Part shown: positions 1-8,969 of the stretch, piece by piece
Numbering within the stretch: the stretch's first letter is position 1
How the letters are laid out: every line of letters starts with the position of its first letter
IMG/VR virus record: IMGVR_UViG_3300042526_000097
Coordinates: 25,419 to 89,418 of that record
Reading direction: 5' to 3' (one strand)
From: a virus
DNA: 64,000 bases
Position numbers and translations under genes: made by a program
The notes under the pieces: model-generated
Databases searched by the model: none
What the model was told of the DNA's origin: nothing
The model's input: only the letters and a program-made list of their open reading frames with translations

Positions 1-1
1 A

Positions 2-118
2 ACAGAAGAAATTCCCAAAGAAGTACAACTACCGACACAAGAAGAAATAATTGCTCGAAAAGAAGAACAACTTCTTGAAATGTTTGAGGAATTGCAACGA
101 CTAAAAGGTAACAACTAA
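2..118 (+). CDS. C-terminal fragment of an upstream gene, partial
   Basis: An open frame runs in from the left edge and stops with TAA at 116-118. The visible 38 residues are strongly charged and helical, rich in Glu, Lys and Gln. This is the end of a gene that starts outside the window. It has the same strand and spacing as the structural genes that follow, so it is probably a virion or tail protein, but too little is visible to name it. Confidence 0.6.
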   Translation, partial: TEEIPKEVQLPTQEEIIARKEEQLLEMFEELQRLKGNN

Positions 119-186
119 CAGTGATTAATAACATATACATAAAAGTTGGCACAGACATAGGAGTATCAGGGTTTTAGATTATTCAG

Positions 187-215
187 TTTATAAATTCAAA
201 TATTTAGTATCTTTG
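187..215 (+). promoter_or_regulatory. Bacteroidetes-type promoter for the muzzle-like gene
   Basis: TATCTTTG at 208-215 matches the Bacteroidetes -7 consensus TAnnTTTG. The -33 position (187-189) reads TTT rather than TTG. The ATG follows five bases after the motif, so the transcript would be leaderless or nearly so. The same octamer lies before three other plus-strand genes. Confidence 0.6.
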
Positions 216-220
216 TAGCC

Positions 221-3200
221 ATGAAACCCATCAAAGGATTATCACAGGATACTAGACCAGAAAGTCAACCAGAAGGAACTTATCCTTTTGGTAAGAATGG
301 CTTACAGTTTGATCTAGAGGGTTCTGTGACAAATGAGCCTGGCTTTAAGCAACTGACAAAGAACATAGTTCCTGCAGGTTATACTATCAATGGTATACTA
401 GAAACTGATACTACAAAGGTCTTGGTCTTCTTTACAAATGACATAAACTCAGGGTTAAAACTCTATGACCTAGCAAGTAATACAGTAAGTTTCTCTGTAA
501 TTGATACTGCTTTAACCTACAAACTTGGATTCAAAACTGAGAACTATATTACAGGTCAAGTACAAAGAAACAACCTAGGAGAACTTGTATGTGCTTTTAC
601 TGACAAGGTTACATTCCCTAAGTTCATAAATCTTGATAAGCCTCAAATAGATGAACTCAGATCTTGGAACTTATTTCCTGAATGTATATTTCCTACCATT
701 ACAAAGTCTATTGAAAGTGGAGGGTACTTGAGTGTAGGCTCATACTTCTTTGCTGTTAGATATTCAAGGTTAGATGGAACTGTAACAGGCTTCTCTGAAG
801 TTTCAAGTGGTATAGCTATACTATCTGATATAAATGAGACGTTTGCTGATAAGGCAATACAGTTACTAATTACCAATGCTGACACTACTTATGACTTTGT
901 AGAAGTTGCAGTAATAAGTAAAATAAGTGGAATAGTAAAAGCTTCACTACTGAACAAGACTCCAATAGTTTCAGGTATTAGTAGAACTACCTTTACCGGT
1001 AATGAAGTTATTACAACTATATCAGTTGAGGAAGTATTAATCAACTCTGTCTTCTACAACAAGGTAGGTACAATAGGTCAATTGAATGATGCTCTGTATA
1101 TTGGCAAGTTAGAGAGAAGTGATGAGATTCTAGACATGCAACCTTATGCTAACCTAGTACAGTTGCTTTGGACTTCAGAACTTATTGATGTTGAAAACTG
1201 TCCTGAAGAACACAAAACAGGTCAGAAGAAAGGGTTCATGCATGGGGAGACTTATGCCTTTTACATTAGATACAAAATGTCTAATGGTAATATGACAATA
1301 GCTTATCATATTCCTGGGATAGAAGCAGATGCTACTGCTTTAGGAATTAGCTCTGTAGCTACTGCAGGAGGTTTAGGAAACACCCCATTGTTTAAAGCTC
1401 AAGACTACATAAATACCTTTTCAAGTGTTACCCTTGAAGGCTTTACAGGTCCTTATTATAATGATACAGAAGTATACCCAATTACTGATGACTTTAATTC
1501 TATAGCATTTGGAGGGTATGACCTTAGAGGTGAAAGAGTAAGACACCACAAGATGCCATCATTAAGATGGTGTCAGGAAGAACTCTACTCTACACAGACT
1601 GATTATGGTTGTAAGAAGTTAGACATCTTAGGCATTAAGGCTATCAATGTAATTGTACCTACTAAGTACACTAATAAGATTATAGGGTATGAGATTCTTT
1701 ATGCTAAAAGGAATCTACAGAACATGACTATCTATGGTCAAGGATTAGCTATCTATGGGGCTACTTACTTAGATCCTTGGAGTCCTCAGTTATCAACTCT
1801 TACAGATGCCAAAGTTTACAGCAATGGAAACAACTGGGCCATAGCAGGCTATGCACCTAATCAAAGTTTTTTAAGGTTTCATTCTTTTGATATCTTGTTT
1901 AATAAGCCTAAGATAGCCCCTTCTTTTATAGCAGCTCAGTACAAGTTAACAACAAAGCATGTTGTTGAAAGATCTAGTTATTCCTACATAACAGGTACTT
2001 CAATGGGAGTTACTGGTACAGGGTTTACTGTTACTTCATTAGATAGTATTGCTAGTGCTACAGTATCTACTGTGTCTGCTTTTAATATAAATGCTTTAAA
2101 AGACCCTAAGTATTTACTCAATGATACTAATGCTGTTACTAATAATGCTAACACTCCTTTTGGTACCTACCTATCATACTTTAATGGGTACTTAGAAACT
2201 GCTTATTCAGCCCAGTTATTGGGCCCACCATTGCCAATGTCTACTTATCCTGTATTAGACGATCAGGGAGGTTGGCCAACTTCTCCCACAAGTGTAGAAA
2301 ATTACCTTACTAATTTGTGTGACACTAAGATAAACATATATGAAGCTTTCTATACTCAAGAGTTAGTATCTGCAGGAGATGTTAAAGCTCTCACAGATTC
2401 TAGTTCTTTTTGGGGAGGTGACATATTCTTATCTCAATACACTTTTCATACCTATGGACTATTAGACTATTACTGGGGGGTACAAACTCGAAATGGTGTA
2501 GACTTTCCATTAGATAGAAGAGGCCATAGGGTAATTAATAGGTTTATATGTGAAACTGTAGCTAACCTTTATACTAGATATGAAATACCAGGTAACAACT
2601 ACTCTTGGTGGTATCCTAAGAGACCACTAGGATCCGATCAAACTTTGTACCTACTAGATTACAATGGACATATAGACCCTAATCAATTTGGATTTACTAA
2701 AGGTGCAGAAGCTATCAATGACTTTGCAGCTGATGAGATATTCAATCCTTACCAAGAATACATAAACAAGTTTCCATACCGTATACATAGAGGAGGTAAG
2801 TTGTCTAGACAGACTACTAGATCTTGGAGAACCTTCCTAGCTTTAGACTACTATGAAATCCAAAAGAACATGGGATACATTGAGCATCTAGAAGGTATGG
2901 ATGATAGAATGCTTGTACACATGACTAACTCTTTATTTGTTAGTCAAGACAAGGGTAAGTTAGAAGCTGGTATGTTGTCAATTACTTTAGGAGCTGGAGA
3001 CATTTTCCAGTTTGAACCACAAGAGGCTCAATCTTCTAAGTTAGGTTATGGGGGTACTCAACACAACCTAGCCTGTATAAGAACTCCAATAGGGTATGTG
3101 TTTGCAGACTCTAAACAAGGGGAACTATATTTATACAAGTCTAAAGAGCTAAGTCTGTTAAACACAGGTATGCATAGGTTCTTAAGAGACTACTTAAAGA

Positions 3201-4375
3201 TATTTGGAAAGAACCCTTTCACAGGTAATGGTATTACTCTAGGATGGGATCAGAGGTATAAACGTATACTAGCTACAGTAAAGAACATCAGACCAGCAGA
3301 TGGAACTAATGTAGTAATCATAAATAGTCCTGCAGACATTCTAGAAGTAGTAGGTATAGTAGGTCCTCCAAACTACCCTGACTGTCTTATAACTACTAAT
3401 GGTATTGTTAAGATAGGAGATGTCATATTCTACCAAGGAAAGTATATGACTTACTTAGGCCAAAGTTCTAATACAGCTTATAGCTGTCCTGCAGATCCTT
3501 GTGATTGTATTGACCCTTATAACTTAAAGGTAGTCTTAATGAATGACCAAGTTTCCTCTCACGTTACATGGGGAGGAGTAGGAACATTCTCTTGGAATCT
3601 ATATGAAGTAGGTACTCTTACTAATACCCTAGTACAGTCAGGAACAGCTACAGGATACTTTGTTGACTTTACTGCCTTATTACCTGACACTGCTTATAAG
3701 TTTGAAATCTGGTCAGAGTGTGGACCTGAGTGTGTAAGTGGAATTAGATCTATTCAATGGTCTACTTCTCATGTAGTTAATTTACCTAGAAGCTATTGTT
3801 TATGGTATGCTGTGAACCCTGGGTTGTCTGACATCACAGTAACCTTAATGGACCAGTTATCAAACCCTACAATAGCTACATCTAACATACCTGTAACTAT
3901 TTACAAAGTAGGTAGCACTGGAACTCTAATCGGTACTCTCACAGGTACAATTACAACTGGTAACTACTCAGTCAACATCTCAGTTGTATTAGGAACAGGA
4001 GAGTACTTAGCTGCAGGAACTGGTTATGCAGGGACTATCACAGACCCTTCTTATTGTGGGTTTGCTGTCTATGTTGTACCAGAACCTAAAGTATCTTACA
4101 AGTTCCACTTGTCAAGCAACTTGAATCGATACCCAGGATGGTCAGACACAGGGAATGTAGAGGTACTATCAAATGGTGTGACATACACAGGCTCTTTCAA
4201 TTTAAACTCTATATCTAGTACATTTACTGCAGTTGTAAACTTGCCGGCACCTTCAGGTCCTGTAGTAGTAAGTATAGACCATAACTTAATGGTAGGACCT
4301 ACTAGTGTGGTTGAATCAGGAACAGGCTCTATAACACTTAACTCTAACAACTATATATCTTTAACTTACTCATAA
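221..4375 (+). CDS. Muzzle / tail stabilisation-like protein with C-terminal Ig-like domains
   Basis: A 1384-residue structural protein. The first ~1050 residues, with alternating beta-rich blades and an early ESQPEGTYPFGKNG segment, resemble the P22 stabilisation-protein/crAss muzzle family, which closes the distal end of the podovirus tail. Residues ~1097-1185 form a fibronectin type III-like domain (TWGGVGTFSWNLYEVG, then an SECGPECVSG turn). Two further beta-rich, Ser/Thr/Gly-rich modules follow to the C-terminus. It begins directly after a TAnnTTTG promoter and its stop overlaps the next start (TAATG), so the two genes are probably translated together. Family assignment is from recognition of the segment style and genome position; the Ig modules could bind host surface glycans. 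Confidence 0.65.
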   Translation: MKPIKGLSQDTRPESQPEGTYPFGKNGLQFDLEGSVTNEPGFKQLTKNIVPAGYTINGILETDTTKVLVFFTNDINSGLKLYDLASNTVSFSVIDTALTYKLGFKTENYITGQVQRNNLGELVCAFTDKVTFPKFINLDKPQIDELRSWNLFPECIFPTITKSIESGGYLSVGSYFFAVRYSRLDGTVTGFSEVSSGIAILSDINETFADKAIQLLITNADTTYDFVEVAVISKISGIVKASLLNKTPIVSGISRTTFTGNEVITTISVEEVLINSVFYNKVGTIGQLNDALYIGKLERSDEILDMQPYANLVQLLWTSELIDVENCPEEHKTGQKKGFMHGETYAFYIRYKMSNGNMTIAYHIPGIEADATALGISSVATAGGLGNTPLFKAQDYINTFSSVTLEGFTGPYYNDTEVYPITDDFNSIAFGGYDLRGERVRHHKMPSLRWCQEELYSTQTDYGCKKLDILGIKAINVIVPTKYTNKIIGYEILYAKRNLQNMTIYGQGLAIYGATYLDPWSPQLSTLTDAKVYSNGNNWAIAGYAPNQSFLRFHSFDILFNKPKIAPSFIAAQYKLTTKHVVERSSYSYITGTSMGVTGTGFTVTSLDSIASATVSTVSAFNINALKDPKYLLNDTNAVTNNANTPFGTYLSYFNGYLETAYSAQLLGPPLPMSTYPVLDDQGGWPTSPTSVENYLTNLCDTKINIYEAFYTQELVSAGDVKALTDSSSFWGGDIFLSQYTFHTYGLLDYYWGVQTRNGVDFPLDRRGHRVINRFICETVANLYTRYEIPGNNYSWWYPKRPLGSDQTLYLLDYNGHIDPNQFGFTKGAEAINDFAADEIFNPYQEYINKFPYRIHRGGKLSRQTTRSWRTFLALDYYEIQKNMGYIEHLEGMDDRMLVHMTNSLFVSQDKGKLEAGMLSITLGAGDIFQFEPQEAQSSKLGYGGTQHNLACIRTPIGYVFADSKQGELYLYKSKELSLLNTGMHRFLRDYLKIFGKNPFTGNGITLGWDQRYKRILATVKNIRPADGTNVVIINSPADILEVVGIVGPPNYPDCLITTNGIVKIGDVIFYQGKYMTYLGQSSNTAYSCPADPCDCIDPYNLKVVLMNDQVSSHVTWGGVGTFSWNLYEVGTLTNTLVQSGTATGYFVDFTALLPDTAYKFEIWSECGPECVSGIRSIQWSTSHVVNLPRSYCLWYAVNPGLSDITVTLMDQLSNPTIATSNIPVTIYKVGSTGTLIGTLTGTITTGNYSVNISVVLGTGEYLAAGTGYAGTITDPSYCGFAVYVVPEPKVSYKFHLSSNLNRYPGWSDTGNVEVLSNGVTYTGSFNLNSISSTFTAVVNLPAPSGPVVVSIDHNLMVGPTSVVESGTGSITLNSNNYISLTYS

Positions 4376-5172
4376 TGGCACAAGGATGTAATCAAACTAC
4401 TGCAGTCAACTTTGACCCAAACGCAACGTCTTGGGACCATTCTTGTGTCTACTTGATGAAGCTATCTTTCCCTAATAGCAATTCTCAAACTGAATACTGT
4501 CTAGCCTTTGAAGACTTGGACTTAGAGGATTCTGTAGATAAGTCATTTACTATGTCTTACTCTGTCAAGGACGGTGCATGGGTATTCTTCCATGATTACA
4601 TCCCTGACTTCTATTTCCATACCAGAGAAGCCTTGTTTACTTTAAAGGACAATGCCCTGTATAAAACTAATGCAGGTCCAGTAGGTCAGTACTTTAATGA
4701 AACCCCTAACTCTTTTTTTATAGACGTAGTGTTCAAAGCTGAAGGAGAACTTTTATTGGAAACAGTAAACTGGATCTCATCTGTACTGGAAGATAGTTCC
4801 GATGCCAGTACTGTTGGTAGTGAGTGGAATACACTTACTCACATCTCAATCTGGAACTCTCAGCAACACTCAGGTAGACTAGCTTTAAAAGACATCTTTG
4901 CAGACTTACAATACCAAACCTCTAGAAACACTAATGGCCAATGGAGTTTTAATGACTTTAGGAATATAGTCACTACCAGAGGAACAACCTTTATACAAGA
5001 CCTATTCCATAACTATGCTCTCAATCCTGGAACGACTAGTACCAAAGATTGGTATGATGCTGAATTGTTACAGGACAAGTACTTTGTAGTAAGGTTTGAG
5101 TTTGACAATACGTTGCAGAAACAACTGATATTACATGAAACAGCTGTACAAGCTATAAAAGCTAAAAGATAA
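4375..5172 (+). CDS. Muzzle-associated tail protein with a Bacteroidetes calcium-type repeat
   Basis: A 265-residue protein. Residues 5-25 (GCNQTTAVNFDPNAT...HSC) match the thrombospondin type 3-like GCtdp-A-NYdP-At-ddgSC repeat common in secreted Bacteroidetes proteins. Residues ~60-80 (SYSVKDGAWVFFHDYIPDF) resemble a segment usually found inside crAss muzzle proteins. It starts inside the stop codon of the muzzle-like gene (TAATG) and its own stop overlaps the next ATG (TAATG). The likely reading is a muzzle split into two polypeptides, or a tail tip subunit. The function is inferred from position and this shared segment. Confidence 0.55.
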   Translation: MAQGCNQTTAVNFDPNATSWDHSCVYLMKLSFPNSNSQTEYCLAFEDLDLEDSVDKSFTMSYSVKDGAWVFFHDYIPDFYFHTREALFTLKDNALYKTNAGPVGQYFNETPNSFFIDVVFKAEGELLLETVNWISSVLEDSSDASTVGSEWNTLTHISIWNSQQHSGRLALKDIFADLQYQTSRNTNGQWSFNDFRNIVTTRGTTFIQDLFHNYALNPGTTSTKDWYDAELLQDKYFVVRFEFDNTLQKQLILHETAVQAIKAKR

Positions 5173-7697
5173 TGAGAAAGAAACAAAATGGTGGCCCTAT
5201 GCTGTTTGTTAAAAATGGAGGTAATCTTTCTGCCCCGTCTGATAGACCGGGTGGTCCATTGATTTCTTACTATGCCAAGAAAGGTGGGAAGATTCCACAA
5301 GCTAATTTTACTAACTACTCTGGAACTCAAATGTATGGGACAGGAGGAAACTTTGACTATAACTTACCAAGTATGAAATACTCACAAACACCTAGTGGAC
5401 AGGCCTACAAGAATGGAGGTACTATACACATCAACCCTGCTAACAAGGGAAAGTTTAATGCTACTAAAGCTAGAACAGGAAAGTCTACTGAGGAGCTTAC
5501 TCACAGTTCTAATCCTGTGACTAAAAAGAGAGCTGTCTTTGCACAGAATGCTGCTAAGTGGAAACATGAAAATGGAGGACCACTATTAGTAGGTAATCAA
5601 CATGTAGCAATGGGTGGGACCCTTAGGATGTATGACCAAGGAGGTGCACTTAATGTTGCCTATGGTAATGGAGGAATGATTAAACGTGCAGATGGTTCTT
5701 ATTCCCAAAGAGGTTTATGGGATAACATCAGAGCTAATGCTGGGTCAGGTAAAGAACCTACAAAAGAGATGCTACAACAAGAACGTAAGATTACTTCTAA
5801 GTATAAAAATGGAGGTATGATAAATCCTTATGCTATGAACATAGTAGGTAAAGGACTTAAGAAGTATTTACTTGGTGGGCCTGCTGATGAAACTGATGGA
5901 GTTATTTCAGGTAATCAAACTCCATTCTCTTTATGGTCTAGAAACCAAAACATGCCTGCACAGACCCAACAAGAGGGTGTCTTTAACACGGCTAGCAACC
6001 AACAAAGAAAAAACTTTGTAACTCCTGAATTTGCACCAGGTACAGAAGGTAAAGGCATGTCAATTCCAGAAACTCCAGAACCACAAGATACGTTTAAAAA
6101 TGAAAAACAAGCAGCTGCTCTGTACAGTGGGTCTATTCAAGCAGGTTCATCTTTTATAGGTAACTTTGCTGAGACAAACAGACGTAAGTCAGAAGGGGCT
6201 CATGATACCGGTTTTGGGTCTGACGTAAAAGGAGCTGCTAAAGGTATGGGTACAGGAGCATCTATAGGTTCTACCTTTGGTCCTATTGGTACTTTTGCTG
6301 GAGCAGTTGTAGGAGGAGTAGCTGGGTACTTTAGTGGTAAAGCTGAGGGCAAGGTTAAGAAGAGAGCTTACGATGCATGGCAAGCTGACTACATGAAAGC
6401 AGAACAAAGTCGTATAGATTCCAATTCATCTAGATACCAAGATTTCCAATCTACTGGTAGTGGGTATTATGCTAAAGGAGGTAAGATGTATAGAGCAGGA
6501 GGCCAACTTCCTACTAAGTATGTAACTGACCCTAATGATAAAAGACTTAGAAACTATCAGGATAGTCTTAAACTTTACAATTCTTATGAAGATCTTAAGA
6601 AAAAACTAATAGACTCCAAGTATCAAAACCTCGGGACTGCAGGTTCTTTCGGAAAATTAACTGACAAAGAAGTTATTGAAGAGGCAACCAGAGACAAGTC
6701 AGATGACTCTATTCTAACCGATTATTTTGGAAAGTTTGTAGATAAAAGACCTTATATAAAAGCTAGTAAAGAAGGCTCTTTGTACAAAACTTTAGACTTC
6801 TACCCAGGTAAAATTAATGAAGAGTTAGGGTACCAATATTTTAGTACTACTATAAAGCCTAAGTCTGAGGAAGAGTGGCGTAGACATCGTATCCACGGGG
6901 ATTCAAGGCTAGTTAAAAACTACTCTAACGTGAACCCTATACAACCCGTAGAACTATCTATGAAAGCTTCTCCAAGTAATCCTCCTTCAAAAGTAGTTCC
7001 TGGTTATAAGAGAATGATAAGTAGATTGCCTGATCCAAAGAAAACTTCTCCAAGTATGCAATCTTTGCATCCTCAACAGATGCAATCCTCTCCTGTTTCT
7101 ATGCAAGGTCAACCTATGCAAATACAACCCATGACCTTACCTCAACAAAAAGGTAGACCAGTATATGGTCCAGGTAGTACTATCATAGGGTATAACGGAG
7201 AAGATGGTAAAATGAGAAAAGCATACCAGTACACAGGTGCACCTAATAACGAACTCAACTTACAAGATAAGGCTTTACTTGAAGATAAAGACAAGTGGCA
7301 ACAGTATTTGTCAAGTAAAGATAGTGGGTACAAGTTTGCAACAGGAGGTTCTATGGCTTCTAACTACATGGCCAATCAAAAGGCAGTAGGGGGAAATTTA
7401 GTTCCATTGTCTTCAGATGCTGTAGAAGTTAAAGGACCATCACATGCTAACGGTGGTGTTAAACTCCCTGAGATGGAAGCAGAAGTAGAAGGTAAAGAAG
7501 TAATCAAAGATGACTATGTGTTCTCAGAACAACTAGGATTTGCTAAAGAGGCCAAGAAATTGGCTAAAGCTAAAGGGCGTATAGAAGAGAAACCTTCTAC
7601 ACCTGAACGTATAAACTCTTTAAAATTACTTGAAAGTAAAGAAAATCAACTTAAATTAGCACAAGAATTCATCCGTAAACAAAACAACTTACAATAA
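5172..7697 (+). CDS. Cargo/ejection-type virion protein with glycine zipper
   Basis: An 841-residue protein studded with K-x-GG and NGG patches. Residues ~91-135 contain an NPANKGKFNATKARTGKS motif followed by a helical NPVTKKRAVFAQNA segment, typical of crAss-like virion proteins. Residues ~352-393 form a glycine zipper (GTGASIGSTFGPIGTFAGAV) that could insert in a membrane. Residues ~755-796 (GPSHANGGVKLPEMEAEVEG) match a conserved C-terminal block of these proteins. It precedes the giant proteins in the late operon and is probably packaged and ejected with the DNA. The role is inferred from composition and context. Confidence 0.55.
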   Translation: MRKKQNGGPMLFVKNGGNLSAPSDRPGGPLISYYAKKGGKIPQANFTNYSGTQMYGTGGNFDYNLPSMKYSQTPSGQAYKNGGTIHINPANKGKFNATKARTGKSTEELTHSSNPVTKKRAVFAQNAAKWKHENGGPLLVGNQHVAMGGTLRMYDQGGALNVAYGNGGMIKRADGSYSQRGLWDNIRANAGSGKEPTKEMLQQERKITSKYKNGGMINPYAMNIVGKGLKKYLLGGPADETDGVISGNQTPFSLWSRNQNMPAQTQQEGVFNTASNQQRKNFVTPEFAPGTEGKGMSIPETPEPQDTFKNEKQAAALYSGSIQAGSSFIGNFAETNRRKSEGAHDTGFGSDVKGAAKGMGTGASIGSTFGPIGTFAGAVVGGVAGYFSGKAEGKVKKRAYDAWQADYMKAEQSRIDSNSSRYQDFQSTGSGYYAKGGKMYRAGGQLPTKYVTDPNDKRLRNYQDSLKLYNSYEDLKKKLIDSKYQNLGTAGSFGKLTDKEVIEEATRDKSDDSILTDYFGKFVDKRPYIKASKEGSLYKTLDFYPGKINEELGYQYFSTTIKPKSEEEWRRHRIHGDSRLVKNYSNVNPIQPVELSMKASPSNPPSKVVPGYKRMISRLPDPKKTSPSMQSLHPQQMQSSPVSMQGQPMQIQPMTLPQQKGRPVYGPGSTIIGYNGEDGKMRKAYQYTGAPNNELNLQDKALLEDKDKWQQYLSSKDSGYKFATGGSMASNYMANQKAVGGNLVPLSSDAVEVKGPSHANGGVKLPEMEAEVEGKEVIKDDYVFSEQLGFAKEAKKLAKAKGRIEEKPSTPERINSLKLLESKENQLKLAQEFIRKQNNLQ

Positions 7698-7698
7698 C

Positions 7699-8967
7699 AT
7701 GGGAAAGTGGAAAGATTACTTCCAATCAGTGGAAGATGCAACAGGTAAAAAATTCAATCATGGGGACGGTGCCTTTGGTTCTTTTGGTTATAGAAAAACA
7801 GGGCATCTTAGAACTGTTTATGACAACTCCCCAGAGTTAAAAAGTAAATACAAATCTTATGATGACTTGTGGAATGTTATAAAATCAGGAGACTATAATA
7901 AACCTGAAGTACAAAGTATTGATGATACTTATGAAAAATGGTTACAAACAAAATCAAATGGAGATTTAATTAAAGCTGCAAAGTTTAACTTAAGTGATGC
8001 TAAGGTACCTGCAAACAATGACATATATGCCAAAAGAGTTGCTAAAGCTGCAAAGCTTGACACACAACCAGCAGCAATTATAACAGGAGAAAAAGTTAAC
8101 ACATCACCAGGTTCTACTGTAACCTTTAATCCTACTTCAAATAACTCTAAGGTTGAAGGGCTAAGTCAAATGGCAAACCAAGGAGTTATACCTGAAAGAA
8201 CTGTTATAGAACCTATGCAAAGACTAGGCACTACACCTTTAGTAGAGAAAAAAGAAACACCTCAAACACCTGAAGTTGTTCCAGTAGTAAGTAAAGTAAA
8301 AGCCCCACCTGAGAAACCTAGTAACCTTAAAAAGATATCTGAGCTTGCTATGAACACAGCTCCTTACTTATCTAACCTTTACAGTGCTACAATAAAACCA
8401 CCTGCTACTCCTTCTCCAATACTTAATGCCCCTACATCTTTACAAAGAGTAAGTATGGATGTAGATAGAACTCAGTTAGAAAGTGACTATAGAGATGCTT
8501 TAAGGACTAGCGACTTAGCAGATGTCTCTACATCTGTAAGAGCTAAGTTAGCTGCTAAGGCTCAGAAGTTTAATCAAATGTCTAAGATTAATGAGACTGA
8601 AAGAAATGCTAACTTAAACATCTCTAACAAAGAAAGAGAGATTAACACAGGTATAGACATGGCTAACCGTCAAGCCTTATACAATAAACAGTTACAAGAT
8701 GTTGAAAGAGAGAATGCTATGATAGCACAGAGGACTGCTAACGTAGCTAACTTCTCTGACAAGATAATTGCTCAACAAGCTAGAAAAGATCTGCAAGACT
8801 TGGAAGTAAAAAAGACTGAGATACTGGCTAACTCAGATACCTTTGGAAATCTTAAAACTTACCTAGAGAGTATGGGTGGAGAAAAGAAGACTATGGCTAT
8901 GGGAGGAAAACTCTATACAGCTGGTAGATTTATGAAGACACTTAAACCGATTAAAACAATCAAATAA
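7699..8967 (+). CDS. Putative virion cargo protein
   Basis: A 422-residue protein starting one base after the previous stop. The N-terminal ~120 residues form a compact region around GKKFNHGDGAFGSFGYRKTG. A disordered Pro/Thr-rich middle follows, then from about residue 260 a long Ala/Lys/Gln-rich coiled coil (RAKLAAKAQKFNQMSK). The C-terminus has a MGGKLYTAGRF patch like the glycine patches of the 841-aa neighbour. No catalytic motif is visible. Its position in a tight run of virion genes suggests an internal or ejected structural protein. Confidence 0.45.
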   Translation: MGKWKDYFQSVEDATGKKFNHGDGAFGSFGYRKTGHLRTVYDNSPELKSKYKSYDDLWNVIKSGDYNKPEVQSIDDTYEKWLQTKSNGDLIKAAKFNLSDAKVPANNDIYAKRVAKAAKLDTQPAAIITGEKVNTSPGSTVTFNPTSNNSKVEGLSQMANQGVIPERTVIEPMQRLGTTPLVEKKETPQTPEVVPVVSKVKAPPEKPSNLKKISELAMNTAPYLSNLYSATIKPPATPSPILNAPTSLQRVSMDVDRTQLESDYRDALRTSDLADVSTSVRAKLAAKAQKFNQMSKINETERNANLNISNKEREINTGIDMANRQALYNKQLQDVERENAMIAQRTANVANFSDKIIAQQARKDLQDLEVKKTEILANSDTFGNLKTYLESMGGEKKTMAMGGKLYTAGRFMKTLKPIKTIK

Positions 8968-8969
8968 CT

